This document shows, in pieces, positions 1 to 9,308 of a stretch of DNA of 64,000 nt. The stretch covers positions 186,001 to 250,000 of the forward strand of contig NC_007295.1 in the NCBI RefSeq assembly GCF_000008205.1. The letters are read 5' to 3'. The notes below the pieces were generated by a model. The model was given only the letters and a program-made list of their open reading frames with translations, had not been told where the DNA came from and did not search any database. How positions within the stretch are numbered: the first letter of the stretch is position 1; each line of letters begins with the position of its first letter. Both the position numbers and the translations under genes were made by a program. Source of the stretch: Mesomycoplasma hyopneumoniae J (GTDB lineage Bacteria > Bacillota_I > Bacilli_A > Mycoplasmatales > Metamycoplasmataceae).

Positions 1-73
1 TTTTTAATAAAAGTGATTCAATTGTGCCCTTGCCAACCCCTGAAGGTCCAGACAAAATTATTAATTTACTCAT
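1..73 (-). CDS. gmk: Guanylate kinase, N-terminal part (cut by window edge)
   Basis: Only the first 24 codons are inside the window, read leftwards from the ATG at 73-71. They contain the P-loop GPSGVGKG at residues 9-16, preceded by the hydrophobic strand LIILS, the usual start of guanylate kinase (GMP + ATP to GDP + ADP, purine salvage). The start codon lies inside the end of rsmD: the rsmD stop is at 68-66, so the genes overlap by 8 bases and are probably translationally coupled. Another P-loop kinase cannot be excluded from so short a piece, but the GPSGVGKG form is typical of Gmk. Confidence 0.85.
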   Translation of the reverse strand, partial: MSKLIILSGPSGVGKGTIESLLLK

Positions 74-626
74 TTTTACCTTCATTGTAATATTTTAGGA
101 AAAAAACGCTGTTTTTACCGTATTTTTTTATTTGATGGATTGAAAAAATGTCCGGAATTAGTTTAGAGCCTAAATTTGTTTTATAAATTATAAGTCCATT
201 TTTTGCTAATAAATTATTTTCTGCAATTTTTCAGAAACATTTTTTTGTAATTTCTTCTTCACTATGGGGAGGATCTAGGAAAATGAAGTCAAATTTTTTA
301 TTTTTAAGATCATTAATTAAAAAAATTGCACTTTTATTAAAAATTTGATAATTTTTAATATTATATTTTTTACAAAAATCTACTATATTTTGGTAAGCTT
401 TTTGGTTTAATTCGGTTGCTACCACCTTTTTAGCGCCACGAGAAGTCGCCTCCAGCCCAATCGCTCCAGTACCGGCAAATAAATCAAGCACCTTAGAATT
501 AGGAATTTCAAATTGAAGTTGGGAAAAAATTGCTTCACGACAACGACTAGACATTGGACGCACCACTGAAAATTCAGGATTTTTAATAACCGCACCACGA
601 TAATTTCCGGAAATAATTCTAATCAT
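66..626 (-). CDS. rsmD: 16S rRNA (guanine966-N2)-methyltransferase RsmD
   Basis: Predicted 186-residue SAM-dependent methyltransferase that modifies G966 of 16S rRNA during 30S assembly. Starts MIRIISGNYRG, the conserved RsmD opening. The SAM-binding loop DLFAGTGAIGLEA begins at residue 48, and the catalytic motif IV is DPPH at 118-121 (RsmD normally has DPPY/F/H). The frame needs one TGA codon (233-231) read as Trp to reach its TAA. It lies between recO (26-base gap) and gmk (8-base overlap), all leftward, so it is probably one transcript. Length matches the family. Regulation is not visible. Confidence 0.93.
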
Positions 627-652
627 AAATTTTTAAAAATTATACCAAAAGT

Positions 653-1333
653 TTATAGAAAAATGTATGAATTTTTATTTAAAAATAATTTTAAAACATC
701 AAACAAAGAATAAATATAATAAAAATCAATTTTTTCTAAAAATAAATCTAAACTAAAATCTGATCAATAAATAATTTCTAATTCTTTTGGATTAAAACGA
801 ATTAAAGGTTTTAAGCTTCGATGGCGAAAACATTCCATCCCCCCAGCAAAATCAAAATTCACTAATCGTTGGTTGGTTTTGCAAACCTTACAACTTGTAA
901 GATTTGCAATTCAACCATTAAATTTAATCCAGTTAATAATTGTATAAACCTTAATTGCATCAGCATTTTTGGCGTTAATTTTAAAAAATGCTTGTTCTAA
1001 AATTGGAAAAATTTTAGGTTCAAAATTTTGCTCATGCATAATTTGTGAGGAAAATTTTCAAAAGTTATAAATATTTTTATTAACTAAATCCAAATGCAGA
1101 AAACATTCGCCCTTTTTTAATTTTGATAATTTATTAGGATTTTTTGCTAAAAAAATCTCAAATTCACCTAAACAACCAAGATTTAGTATATAAATATTTT
1201 TGCTTGTTGTTTTTCTAACGCCTAATGCTACCATTTTTATAATGCCAAAATTAGTGGCTAATTTAATTATTAGATCAAAATCACGAAAATTAAGTCGATC
1301 AACAATAATTCCTTTAATAATTTTTTCAGCCAT
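653..1333 (-). CDS. recO: DNA repair protein RecO
   Basis: Predicted 226-residue RecO, which loads RecA with RecR at gaps during recombinational repair. The N-terminal OB-fold is recognisable (AEKIIKGIIVDRLNFRDFD, then VALGVRKTTSKN). The C-terminal part carries a Cys cluster (CKVCKTN) with later Cys and His (ECFRHR), like the zinc site of Gram-positive RecO. Three TGA codons are read as Trp. The first is at 1060-1058, where a standard-code reading would end the protein after 91 residues. Sequence conservation is low, as usual for RecO, so the call rests on the N-terminal domain, the Cys motif and length. Confidence 0.82.
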
Positions 1334-1443
1334 ATTCTAAGAAAAAATTCCTATATATTAGTGATAAAAAATAAGTATTTAAATTTAATTTGGATTTTAA
1401 TATTAATTTAATTAAAAAAATTTAAAAAATTTTTAATTAATTT

Positions 1444-1471
1444 TTGTTAAAAAAATAAAATTTGGTATAAT
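1444..1471 (+). promoter_or_regulatory. Promoter-like sequence with no downstream gene
   Basis: TTGTTA at 1444-1449, a 16-base spacer, and TATAAT at 1466-1471 preceded by TGG, giving an extended -10 (TGGTATAAT). It points rightwards, where the only gene (era) lies on the opposite strand. A start near 1478 would coincide with the first base of the hairpin at 1479. Such AT-rich matches occur by chance in this genome, but a good -35, spacer and extended -10 together are less common. Confidence 0.4.
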
Positions 1472-1478
1472 TATTTTT

Positions 1479-1506
1479 GGTTAGTAACAATTAAAAGTTA
1501 CTAACC
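1479..1506. repeat. Perfect 10-bp stem hairpin, GTTAGTAAC core
   Basis: GGTTAGTAAC at 1479-1488 and GTTACTAACC at 1497-1506 are exact inverted copies around an 8-base loop. The same core is found in the hairpins at 1725-1795 and 42795-42846. Confidence 0.8.
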
Positions 1507-1724
1507 AATTACAAACATTTAATTATTTCTCTATTTTACTATTTTTTCTTATTTGTATTTGGTAAAAATTACTTTATTCTAATTAATAACATATTTTACT
1601 CCAAAATCCTAGTATTTTTTTTATTATTAACTGCCTTTTGTTGTTACTGTAAATTTTATTTACATTGTATTTGGGAAAGTAGTTAGGGTAGATTTAATAA
1701 TTCCATTTTCATATATTTATTTCC

Positions 1725-1795
1725 TTCTAATTAAATGAAATAAAGTTAGTAACAAAAACAATTTTAGTTGCTAACTTTATTTTATTTAATTAAAA
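1725..1795. repeat. Long imperfect hairpin downstream of era
   Basis: Bases 1725-1753 pair with 1767-1795, a 29-base stem with three mismatches or wobbles around a 13-base loop. The inner part is the GTTAGTAAC core. Its position 18 bases beyond the era stop suggests a transcription end for the era operon, but no clean U-tract follows on either strand, so it could equally be the end of a transcript from the orphan promoter at 1444. Confidence 0.6.
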
Positions 1796-1812
1796 TATAA
1801 AATAAAAATGAC

Positions 1813-2694
1813 TTAATACCCGAATCTTTTTATCATTTTAGGGTTATTAAATCATTTTTTCGCTATAGACACGCGGTTTTTTAGAACAACTTTTTTGCCG
1901 AAAATCTCTTCAAGTTCTCTACGGGCATCTGTTCCGATTTTTCCTAAAACCGAACCACCCTTACCAATTATTATTGGTAAATGTGATTTTTTTCCTACAT
2001 AAATTGTTGCCTCAATTTTTACAAAACGGTTATCTGATTCATCAAAATTATCAATTAAAACTGCGCTTTGATGGGGGATTTCGTCTTCAAGATTTAAAAG
2101 TATTTGTTTTCTAATAATTTCTTTGGCAAAAAAACGTGAACTTTGATCAGTAACATCCAAATTACTATAAAAATGTTCGGATGGATAAGCAAACTTTTCA
2201 ATTTCTAATAGTAAATTAATACGTAAGTCTTCTGAATTTGTTGAAAAGGGTAAAATTTTTTCAAAATTAAGTTCACGAAAATTTTTCTCCTGAATTTTAA
2301 AATTTAATTTATCATTTTCTAGGTCAGTTTTAGTTATCAAAACAATTTTATTCATATTTTTAGCAATTTTTTTTGCCAAAAATCTAGTATTTTGGTCAAC
2401 TGGTTTATCAACCGGGTGCAAAAAAAGGACCAGATCAATTCCTTCAAGTGTTGAGTTAATCGCATAATTTAAGGAATTACTTAAATTATTAATTCGCATA
2501 TGAAAGCCGGGAGTATCGACAAATAAAATTTGAAGATTATCCTTATTATAAATTGCATTTATGGCATCGCGGGTAGTTTGTGACTTTAAACTTACAATTG
2601 AGACTGGAAATTCCACAAGCGAATTTATAAGTGAGGACTTACCAACATTAGGTAAACCAACAATTGCTACAAAACATGTTTTTTTTATATCCAT
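1813..2694 (-). CDS. era: GTPase Era
   Basis: Predicted 293-residue Era, a GTPase that binds the 3' end of 16S rRNA and acts in 30S maturation. G1 is GLPNVGKSS at residues 13-21, G3 is DTPGF and G4 is TKTD. The C-terminal KH domain contains PIIIGKGGSVLGKIG. Decoding TGA at 1854-1852 as Trp adds 13 residues ending KRFGY. This restores the conserved Era C-terminus (Trp then ...GY) and is strong internal evidence for UGA=Trp. The start ATG (2694-2692) is 6 bases beyond the cdd stop; the genes form a leftward cluster ybeY-cdd-era. Confidence 0.96.
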
Positions 2695-2700
2695 AAATTA

Positions 2701-3096
2701 TTAAAAGAAATCCTTGTTAAACTGGTTTGGCAATAGTTGATTTAATGTTCTTTCCCTAAATTCTGACTTGGAATTATAAAGAAAAATACTAACTTTTTCT
2801 GAAAAAAATTCAGCACAAACTTGCAAACACTGACCACAAGGGATAATGAATTTATCTGTATTTGGGCTATAAATGTGAATTTCTTTGAAAGTTTTAGGTT
2901 CAATTTCGCTTGCAATTGCCTGGGTTATTGCAACCCTTTCAGCGCAAATTGTTGCGGGAAAAACGGCATTTTCAACATTTACGCCTTTAAAAAATTGGCC
3001 AGAAGTAGTCACTAAAATTGCAGCAACGGCAAAACCTGAATAAGGACAGTAGGCTTTTTTACTTAATTTTTCTAGTTCTAAAAAAATTTTTTTCAT
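2701..3096 (-). CDS. cdd: Cytidine deaminase
   Basis: Predicted 131-residue homotetrameric zinc cytidine deaminase (cytidine or deoxycytidine to uridine, pyrimidine salvage). The signature is complete: substrate-binding FKGVNVENA, the catalytic zinc motif CAER, and the second zinc pair PCGQC. Length is that of the small, tetrameric class. The start ATG overlaps the ybeY stop in a TAATG arrangement, and era follows after 6 bases, so the three are probably cotranscribed. The ybeY-cdd-era order is also common in Firmicutes. Confidence 0.96.
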   Translation of the reverse strand: MKKIFLELEKLSKKAYCPYSGFAVAAILVTTSGQFFKGVNVENAVFPATICAERVAITQAIASEIEPKTFKEIHIYSPNTDKFIIPCGQCLQVCAEFFSEKVSIFLYNSKSEFRERTLNQLLPNQFNKDFF

Positions 3097-3548
3097 TATC
3101 GATTAATTCCTAAATTTATTAAAATATTTTCAACTTTTTCATCCATTAACTTATTTGTTTTTTCATCCTGGTGATCAAAGCCAAGCAAATGATAGATGCT
3201 ATGAACAAAAAGATAAGAAAACTCACGCTCTTCTGAGTGGCCATATTCATTTGCTTGTTTTATAATTTTTGCTGGGGTCATAAAAATTTCTCCTAGAAAA
3301 TGAAGGCGAAAATTTTTTTTAGCAATTATTAAATTACTTGGAAAAGACAAAACATCAGGGATATAATTGATATTTTTGAATTTAATGGCTAATTTTTGAG
3401 CTTTTCTTTGAGTTATTAACATCAAATCTAGACTAATTTCACCTGTTATTTGCTCTTTTTCGACTAAAAGTTTAAAAATTTTCCTAAACAACTTTAAATA
3501 TTTAAACTTAATTCTGCTTTGATTAAGGAAATTAATTTTTGCCTTCAT
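3096..3548 (-). CDS. ybeY: Endoribonuclease YbeY (rRNA maturation)
   Basis: Predicted 150-residue zinc metallo-endoribonuclease involved in 16S rRNA 3'-end maturation and ribosome quality control. The H-x3-H-x5-H zinc signature is intact in HSIYHLLGFDH, and the preceding core shows the family pattern (DVLSFP, LGEIFM). Translationally coupled to cdd through a TAATG overlap. The start at 3548 follows the upstream small membrane gene by 17 bases. Confidence 0.93.
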   Translation of the reverse strand: MKAKINFLNQSRIKFKYLKLFRKIFKLLVEKEQITGEISLDLMLITQRKAQKLAIKFKNINYIPDVLSFPSNLIIAKKNFRLHFLGEIFMTPAKIIKQANEYGHSEEREFSYLFVHSIYHLLGFDHQDEKTNKLMDEKVENILINLGINR

Positions 3549-3565
3549 TTAATATAATTTTACAA

Positions 3566-3949
3566 TTATTTTATAAAAAGATCAAAAAAATTTCCATTAT
3601 CCTTAAGAAAAAGTACTGCCGGTATTTGTGTTTTCGGTTTAAGTAAGAGTGATTTTGTAAATTCAATAATAAATTCATTTTGTTTTGTATTAGTTATTTT
3701 TATAAGTTCAAGTCTAATACTGCGGTCCTGAAATTGGAATTGAGCAAAGGAATCTTTATTTAACAAATAATAAATATCAGAATTTATTTTTGCAAAAGTT
3801 TTGTGTTTTTCATCAATTTCAAGTATAAAATTAATTGTTTTATATGTTTTTATTTGGAAAAAATAATAAAGACTAATCGACATTAAAATTAATAAAATTA
3901 TACTAATTAATAATGAAATTTTACTGTTTTGATATATTTTTGATATCAA
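3566..3949 (-). CDS. Small single-pass membrane protein, partner of the C39 ABC exporter
   Basis: Predicted 127 residues with one strongly hydrophobic N-terminal segment (about residues 12-32) followed by a soluble, beta-rich domain of roughly 95 residues. I do not recognise a named family. Its start overlaps the end of the C39 ABC transporter gene by 29 bases, so the two are almost certainly translationally coupled. Bacteriocin or peptide exporters of the C39 type often have a membrane-fusion subunit with one N-terminal helix, and this could be a reduced analogue, since no outer membrane needs to be crossed. That is inference from position and topology only. Confidence 0.6.
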   Translation of the reverse strand: MISKIYQNSKISLLISIILLILMSISLYYFFQIKTYKTINFILEIDEKHKTFAKINSDIYYLLNKDSFAQFQFQDRSIRLELIKITNTKQNEFIIEFTKSLLLKPKTQIPAVLFLKDNGNFFDLFIK

Positions 3950-5960
3950 GTATTTCTCCTTCCTCGTTTATAAATCTTTTTGAGTGGGAAATTTCGATAA
4001 AAAAAGCATTTTTTTGATAATTTGTAATAACTTTTTTTAAAAATTCAAAATTTTTTTCATCAATATTTTCAAAAGCCTCATCAAGTAAAATTAAGTCAAA
4101 ATCTTGTGTTAATAATTGCAAAAGTGCGATTATTTGCTTTTGCCCACTTGAAAAATTTGAGCCATTATTAACAAATTTTGCATCAAGTGAAATTTGTCAT
4201 TCATAAAGCATTTCCTGAATATCAAAACGCTGAAAATTATTTATTAAATTCTGAATTTTTTCAGGATTTTCGTTTGTAATAAAAGAAAGAACCGAAATAC
4301 TTGGAAAGTAATTATGGGATTTTATATAACAAATTCTTTTGCGAAGTTCGTTTTGGTCATAATACTTTAGATCAAGATTATTAATTAAAAACTCGCCATT
4401 ATAGACAATATCTTGATTTAAAAGTCTTAAAAAAGTGGATTTCCCACTTCCATTTTTCCCAATTATTCGTAAATTCCCGTTAATCCGCATTTTATCAATA
4501 TAAAAAAGTGTCTTGTTTTTATAGTAACTAACGCTTAAATCTTTTAATTTAATATCAGAAATTTTTTGGTGGTATTTACCTTTTGCTTCCTTGTCAATAT
4601 TTAAAACAAAATTTAATAGTTCTAATTCTCTTAAAAATATCGGTAAATTTGTAACTATATCGACAAAAGATGAGAGTGGATTGATAAAAAAACTAAAAAA
4701 ACTTAAAAAAAGCAAAAGTTCTCCAATCGATAATTTTTTATCAAAAATTCAAAATGAAGACACTAAAACAATTAGGATTGGCGAAATTGAAAAAATAAAA
4801 TTATTAAAACTTGACAAATAATTTTCTTTTTTTCAAATGTTAAATTCAGTATTTTTATAACGGTAGTATTTTTCATCAAATTGACGCTTTAAATTTTTAT
4901 AAACATCATCCCGCTTTAAATTTTCAATTGAAAAAATTAAATCATTAGTGCTTGTAAGACTATTTAATTGATCTTCCATTAAAAATCGATGGTTTTTTGT
5001 GATATTTTTTCTAACAAATATACTAACTAAAAGATAAACTATACTGATAGCAATAATTAGCCCAAAAATTTTTACATCAATTCAAATAAGAATAAAAAAT
5101 GAAATTAAAAAAGTGATTAATTCATTAAAAATATGGTAATAAAAGCTAGCAGAAAAACTAGCAAAACTAGGAATTAAATTTATTCGTCGAATATAATCAT
5201 GATTATCTAATTTTAAAAGTTGAAAATTTTCCCCTGTTTTTAAGGCGCTAAAAAATCGATCAAAAATTTCCTTTTCAATTTTAAGTTCAATTTTATGAAT
5301 ATAAGTTTTTTTAAAAATATCTTGTAAAATCCGCCAAAAAGCAATCCAGATAAAAAAAATACAAACTTTGACCAAAAGCGAAAATTCAGTCTGCGGGAAA
5401 ACTTTATCAATAACAGTTTTCATAAATAATGAGGAGACAAAATTACTAACCGCAGTAATAAAAAATAAAAAAAGTAAATACCAATTACTTTTTGCCTCAA
5501 GGAAAAACCACCAATTATTTCAGCTTTTATCTTTTTTTTTTGATTTTTTATAATCAAAATCTTTTTGGGCAAAAATCACGACGTTTTGGAAAATTTTCTG
5601 CATTTCAGTTTTAGTAATTTTCATTTTTCCTTTTAAAGGGTCGATAATTTCAAATTTCCTTTTTGTAATTTTTGTTAGTAAAACATAATGATTTAGATCG
5701 CCTGTTTTAATTAAAATAATTGTTGGTTTTCCGAGTTCTAGTTCTTGTAGATTTTCAAATGATCCGCCATATGATTCAAGAATAATGCCAAAATCCTTGG
5801 CAACACGTTCAAGATTTGCAATATTTATGCCATCATGTGAATAAAATGCCTTTGTTTTTAGGTCATTTATTGAGATTTTTTTATCATAAAAATGATAATA
5901 AATTGATTGGAGAACCGCAAGTCCGCAATCCCTTAAGTCTTTTTGCAAAAATAATTTCAT
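3921..5960 (-). CDS. ABC exporter with N-terminal C39 peptidase domain
   Basis: Predicted 679 residues in one frame with several TGA Trp codons. Residues 1-135 are a C39 cysteine peptidase: Q6, the nucleophile C12 in DCGLAVLQSI, the His in LNHYVLLT and the Asp in IIDPLKG. A membrane domain (about 150-430) follows. The nucleotide-binding domain has Walker A GKNGSGKST from residue 501, a weak signature (FSSGQKQ instead of LSGGQ), Walker B LILLDEAFENID and an H-loop (ISHS). Members cleave double-glycine-type leaders while exporting peptides. No candidate precursor gene is visible nearby, so the cargo is unknown. The following 127-residue membrane gene overlaps it. Confidence 0.88.
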
Positions 5961-6037
5961 TCTCTGTTGGAAATTATGATAAAAATAGTAAAATTATAAA
6001 AAAAAGTGAAAAAAATAGGAAAAACAAAAGTAAAATT

Positions 6038-7234
6038 ATGAAAAACTATAAATTTAAAAGAATTTTTTTAATTGTAACTGACTCGCTTGGAATTGGTGAT
6101 GATGGTTTCCAAAAAAAATTTAATGATCAAGGCGCAAACACTTTATATTCTGTCTCTAAAACTGGGGAACTAAAAATTCCTTTTTGAAAAAAAATGGGGA
6201 TAGGAAATATCGCCAAAATTGAAAATTTTGGCAAAAAAAATAAACAACCACTTGCTTATGTCTCAAAAATAATCGTAAAATCCAAAGCAAAAGATACTCT
6301 TGCTGGCCATCTTGAAATGATGGGAATCGAAACTGTTAAGCCTAGCCCAAATTTTGATGATGGATTTCCAGATGAATTAATTAATGAACTCCAAAAAGCC
6401 TTTGATAATCGTCAGATTATTGGTAATAAATCAATTAGTGGAACTGTTATTCTTGCAGAATTAGGGCAAAAAGCAATTGATGAAAATAAAATAATTGTTT
6501 ATACCTCACCAGATTCGACTTTACAAATTTGTGGACATGAGGAAAAATTAGGGCTTGAAAATCTTTATCGGTATGCAAAAGCGGCCCGAAAAATTTGTAG
6601 CTCTCGGCCAGAATGAAATGTTGCTCGTGTAATTGCAAGACCTTATATAGGTGAAAACGGAAATTTTAAACGCACCTTCAACCGGCATGATTATGCAAAT
6701 ATTCCGCCGAAATCAATTCTTGATTCCTTACAGAAAAACGGAATTGAAACTATTGGAATTGGAAAAATTGGGGATATTTTCTCAAATCAAGGTCTAGATA
6801 AAATTTTTGGGCCTAATAGTGATGAAAATAATATGGATATCGCAATTGATATTGCAAGTCAAGAAAGTGAAAATCAATTCATTTTTGTTAATTTAGTTGA
6901 ATTTGACTCAAGTTATGGCCACCGTCGCGATGTTATGGGATATTGTCAAAATTTAAACAATTTTGATATTAAATTAGCTAAACTAACAAATGCCCTAAAA
7001 GATGATGATTTACTAATAATTTCATCTGATCATGGAAATGATCCTTGTTTTCCCGGGACAAATCACACCCGCGAGGCGCTACCGCTTACAATTTTTTCAA
7101 AAAAATTTAAATCAAAAACTAAAGAATTAAAAAATCCAATTTCTTCACTGGCCACAATCGGCAATTTAATTGCAAAAAATTTTGGAATTGAAATGGCTGA
7201 AATTGGCGAAGATATTTTTGATTTCCTAGACTAA
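6038..7234 (+). CDS. deoB: Phosphopentomutase
   Basis: Predicted 398-residue enzyme interconverting ribose/deoxyribose 1-phosphate and 5-phosphate, linking nucleoside breakdown to the pentose pathway. It belongs to the alkaline phosphatase superfamily: DSLGIGDD near the N-terminus supplies metal ligands, CGHEE and DTLAGHLEMMG are DeoB motifs, and SSDHGNDP with GTNHTRE supply the later metal ligands. Two TGA codons are read as Trp. The frame is open further upstream, but the ATG at 6038 follows a purine-rich AGGAAAAAC and starts just before the first conserved strand, so it is preferred. Divergent from the C39 exporter (77-base gap). Confidence 0.95.
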
Positions 7235-7269
7235 ATTTTTAAATTTTAACTAATAAAATTGAAAAATTA

Positions 7270-7278
7270 TGTTAAAAT
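7270..7278 (+). promoter_or_regulatory. Possible extended -10 upstream of nusB
   Basis: TGTTAAAAT matches the TGnTATAAT extended -10 pattern at one mismatch, 121 bases before the nusB start in the 165-base deoB-nusB gap. No convincing -35 is seen. Confidence 0.25.
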
Positions 7279-7399
7279 AGTTTAATCTATTGAATGAAGT
7301 TTTTCAATTTGTTTTGTAAAAATTCAAAAGAAGTAAAATTATAAACATCTAAATTTATTATTTAATTTGATCAAAATTAACTAAATAGAGCGGACTGAG

Positions 7400-8161
7400 A
7401 TGAAGGAATCGGAGATAAAGTATTTTAGCAACAAAAAAAATCAACACAAAAATAAAGTCAAAAATAGTGAAAAAATAGTAAATTTGTCTAAAAAATTAAA
7501 GGTTAATTTTAATGTTGAAAAAAATTTAAAAAATAATGTCTCTAATTTTAAGGAAAAAAAATTAAAAAGCAAAAATAAAAAAAATATTAGTCAAGTAAGA
7601 AAAGAAAATGAAATTAGTGTAAAAACTGAAAAAAAAACTAAAATTTTAGCTAAAAATAATCAAAAACCGAAAAATGCTATTGAAAAATTAGATAATGAAA
7701 ATTTTAAAGCTAAAGCTATAGAAAATAATAAAAAAATAGAATTTCGAAACTTAACTAAACGACGTTTAGGACGAATGGGGGTTATTTCTGTAATTTATAT
7801 TTGACAACTTTTTGACAAAAATATCGATATTAAAGAGATAAAAACAAAATATTTTGAACTAACAATTGACCAATTAAAGTTGCTTAATTTTATAAAAAAA
7901 AATTATAGTTTTTTAAGAAAAGTTATTAATTTACAGTTAAAATCCAACTGAAATTGAGAAAGAATTTTGCCATTAATTAGGTCAATTTTACTAGTAGGTG
8001 CCGCGGAGTTATTTTTTGTGCCTAGTCGAATTGTTTTTAATGAGGCAGTTGAGATAACTAAAATTTTTAGCATTGCTGGTGACAATGAATTTTGCTTTGT
8101 AAATGCTGTTTTACAAAAAATATACAATTATTATGAAATCAAAAATCTTTTTAGAAATTAA
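7400..8161 (+). CDS. nusB: Transcription antitermination factor NusB with Lys-rich N-terminal extension
   Basis: Predicted 253 residues. The last 140 or so are NusB: RRLGRMGVISVIYIWQLF (the RRxxR...LYxxE-type opening helix), LPLIRSILLVGAAEL, and the closing FNEAVEITKIFSIAGDNEFCFVNAVLQKI, matching the NusB core that binds boxA RNA with NusE/S10. The first 115 residues are almost only Lys, Asn, Glu and Ser with no predicted globular core. No strong Shine-Dalgarno precedes ATG 7400, so translation might begin later, but no good alternative start precedes the core. Three TGA Trp codons. Confidence 0.82.
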
Positions 8162-8594
8162 AAATAAGTCCGAAATTAAGCGTTTTATTAAAAATGAAAT
8201 GAAATTTAGAAATTATCGTCGAATTTTAGGTAAAAAATTCAAATTTTTATTTTATAATTTATCAAAAATTCTTGAAGTTGAAATTTCAAATTATAAATCT
8301 GCGATTCTTGATCTAGAACTAATTAAAAATATTAATAAAATTAGTAATTGGATTTTTTGTATGAGTAAATTTTTAAATGAAAATTTAATTATAAATTTTC
8401 GTATTTATAAAAATTTAGCAATTTTTTTATATTATAGTTGAAAAATACACCTTAAAAAATTTAAACTGCATACAAAATTAACAAATTACGAAGACAAGCG
8501 CCGGGACGCTTTTAATGCCTTATCAATTGAATGAATTAAAGTTGATTCGGTGTTTAATCTTAAAATTATTGCGATTTTAAAGAGGTGAAAATAA
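8133..8594 (+). CDS. Unknown Lys/Asn-rich protein between nusB and tlyA
   Basis: Predicted 153 residues (three TGA Trp codons, the last one codon before the stop), starting inside the end of nusB (29-base overlap) and ending with a TAA directly before the tlyA ATG. I recognise no family. It is basic, probably helical (LEIKNKSEIKRF, LDLELIKNINKI) and has no membrane segment. In Bacillus the same interval between nusB and tlyA contains xseA, xseB and ispA, but nothing here resembles their motifs. Tight overlaps at both ends support it as a real, cotranslated gene. Confidence 0.65.
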
Positions 8595-9308
8595 ATGACC
8601 CTACTCGAAAAGGTTTTAAAAATGGGCTTTGAAAAGGCAGAATCACTAATTCGTACAGGTTATGTAAAGCTCAATAATCAAACTTGTTATTTTCCAGGTC
8701 AAAAAATTTCAAATTTAGATTCCATTAATATTAAAGAAAAACAAAAATATGTCTCTCGGGGCGCCTTAAAATTACAAGCCGCATATGATTATTTCAAACT
8801 TAATTTTCAAGATAAAATTATCCTTGATATTGGCGCTTCTAAAGGGGGTTTTACTCAATTTTGTCTTGAAAAAGGAGCTAAAAAAGTTTATGCACTAGAT
8901 TCAGGGACTAACCAACTTGATTATTCACTGCGAATTAACCCTAAAGTTTGTGTAAAAGAAAAGACAAATATCAAATTTGTTGATAAAAGTTTTTTTAATG
9001 ATGAAATTGATCTAATAGTTTGTGATGTTTCGTTTATTAGTCTTAAAAAAGTTTTAGTGGTAGTTAAAAATTTGTTAACACAAGGTAAAAATTGTATCAC
9101 ACTTTTAAAACCGCAATTCGAAGCAAATTCAAAATATGTCCAAAAGGGTGGAATTGTTCCAAAACTATACCATAAATTTTTAATTAATAGAATTATTGAA
9201 TTTGCAAAACCAAGTTTTGAATTTCTCAATTTTTTTGAATCACCAATTAAAGGACAAAAATCCAAAAATACAGAGTATTTTTTACATTTTATTAGAAAGA
9301 ATGACTAA
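8595..9308 (+). CDS. tlyA: TlyA-family rRNA 2'-O-methyltransferase (S4 + FtsJ domains)
   Basis: Predicted 237 residues. The N-terminal S4 RNA-binding domain is LLEKVLKMGFEKAESLIRTG followed by VKLNNQ. An FtsJ/RrmJ-type methyltransferase follows: KYVSRGALKLQAA, SAM loop LDIGASKGGFTQFCLEKGA, then CDVSFISL and LLKPQFEA, which carry the catalytic Asp and Lys. Family members methylate rRNA riboses; older annotation calls them hemolysin. The gene abuts the preceding ORF, and its stop overlaps the sufS start by 8 bases (ATGACTAA), indicating one operon nusB to rluB. Confidence 0.92.
   Translation: MTLLEKVLKMGFEKAESLIRTGYVKLNNQTCYFPGQKISNLDSINIKEKQKYVSRGALKLQAAYDYFKLNFQDKIILDIGASKGGFTQFCLEKGAKKVYALDSGTNQLDYSLRINPKVCVKEKTNIKFVDKSFFNDEIDLIVCDVSFISLKKVLVVVKNLLTQGKNCITLLKPQFEANSKYVQKGGIVPKLYHKFLINRIIEFAKPSFEFLNFFESPIKGQKSKNTEYFLHFIRKND

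Larger units (their letters stand above)
1334..1812. other. 479-base gene-free interval with orphan promoter and hairpins
   Basis: No open frame of plausible coding character is seen on either strand between the recO start and the era stop. The interval holds a promoter-like sequence (1444-1471, plus strand), a perfect hairpin beginning 7 bases after it (1479-1506), and a long imperfect hairpin at the other end (1725-1795). The stretch between is very AT-rich. No tRNA cloverleaf and no signature of RNase P RNA, tmRNA or SRP RNA was recognised. It may specify an untranslated RNA or be a decayed mobile or duplicated segment. Confidence 0.6.

Noticed and set aside
1334-1812. tRNA, tmRNA, RNase P or SRP RNA in the gene-free interval
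   Set aside because: No cloverleaf, no CCA end, and none of the conserved core sequences of those RNAs was seen.
5816-6037. Longer N-terminus for phosphopentomutase
   Set aside because: The upstream frame overlaps the divergent C39 exporter gene and has no homology to DeoB; ATG 6038 fits the family.
8921-9265. Minus-strand ORF opposite tlyA
   Set aside because: It is antisense to the conserved methyltransferase domain and lacks any ribosome site or family motif.
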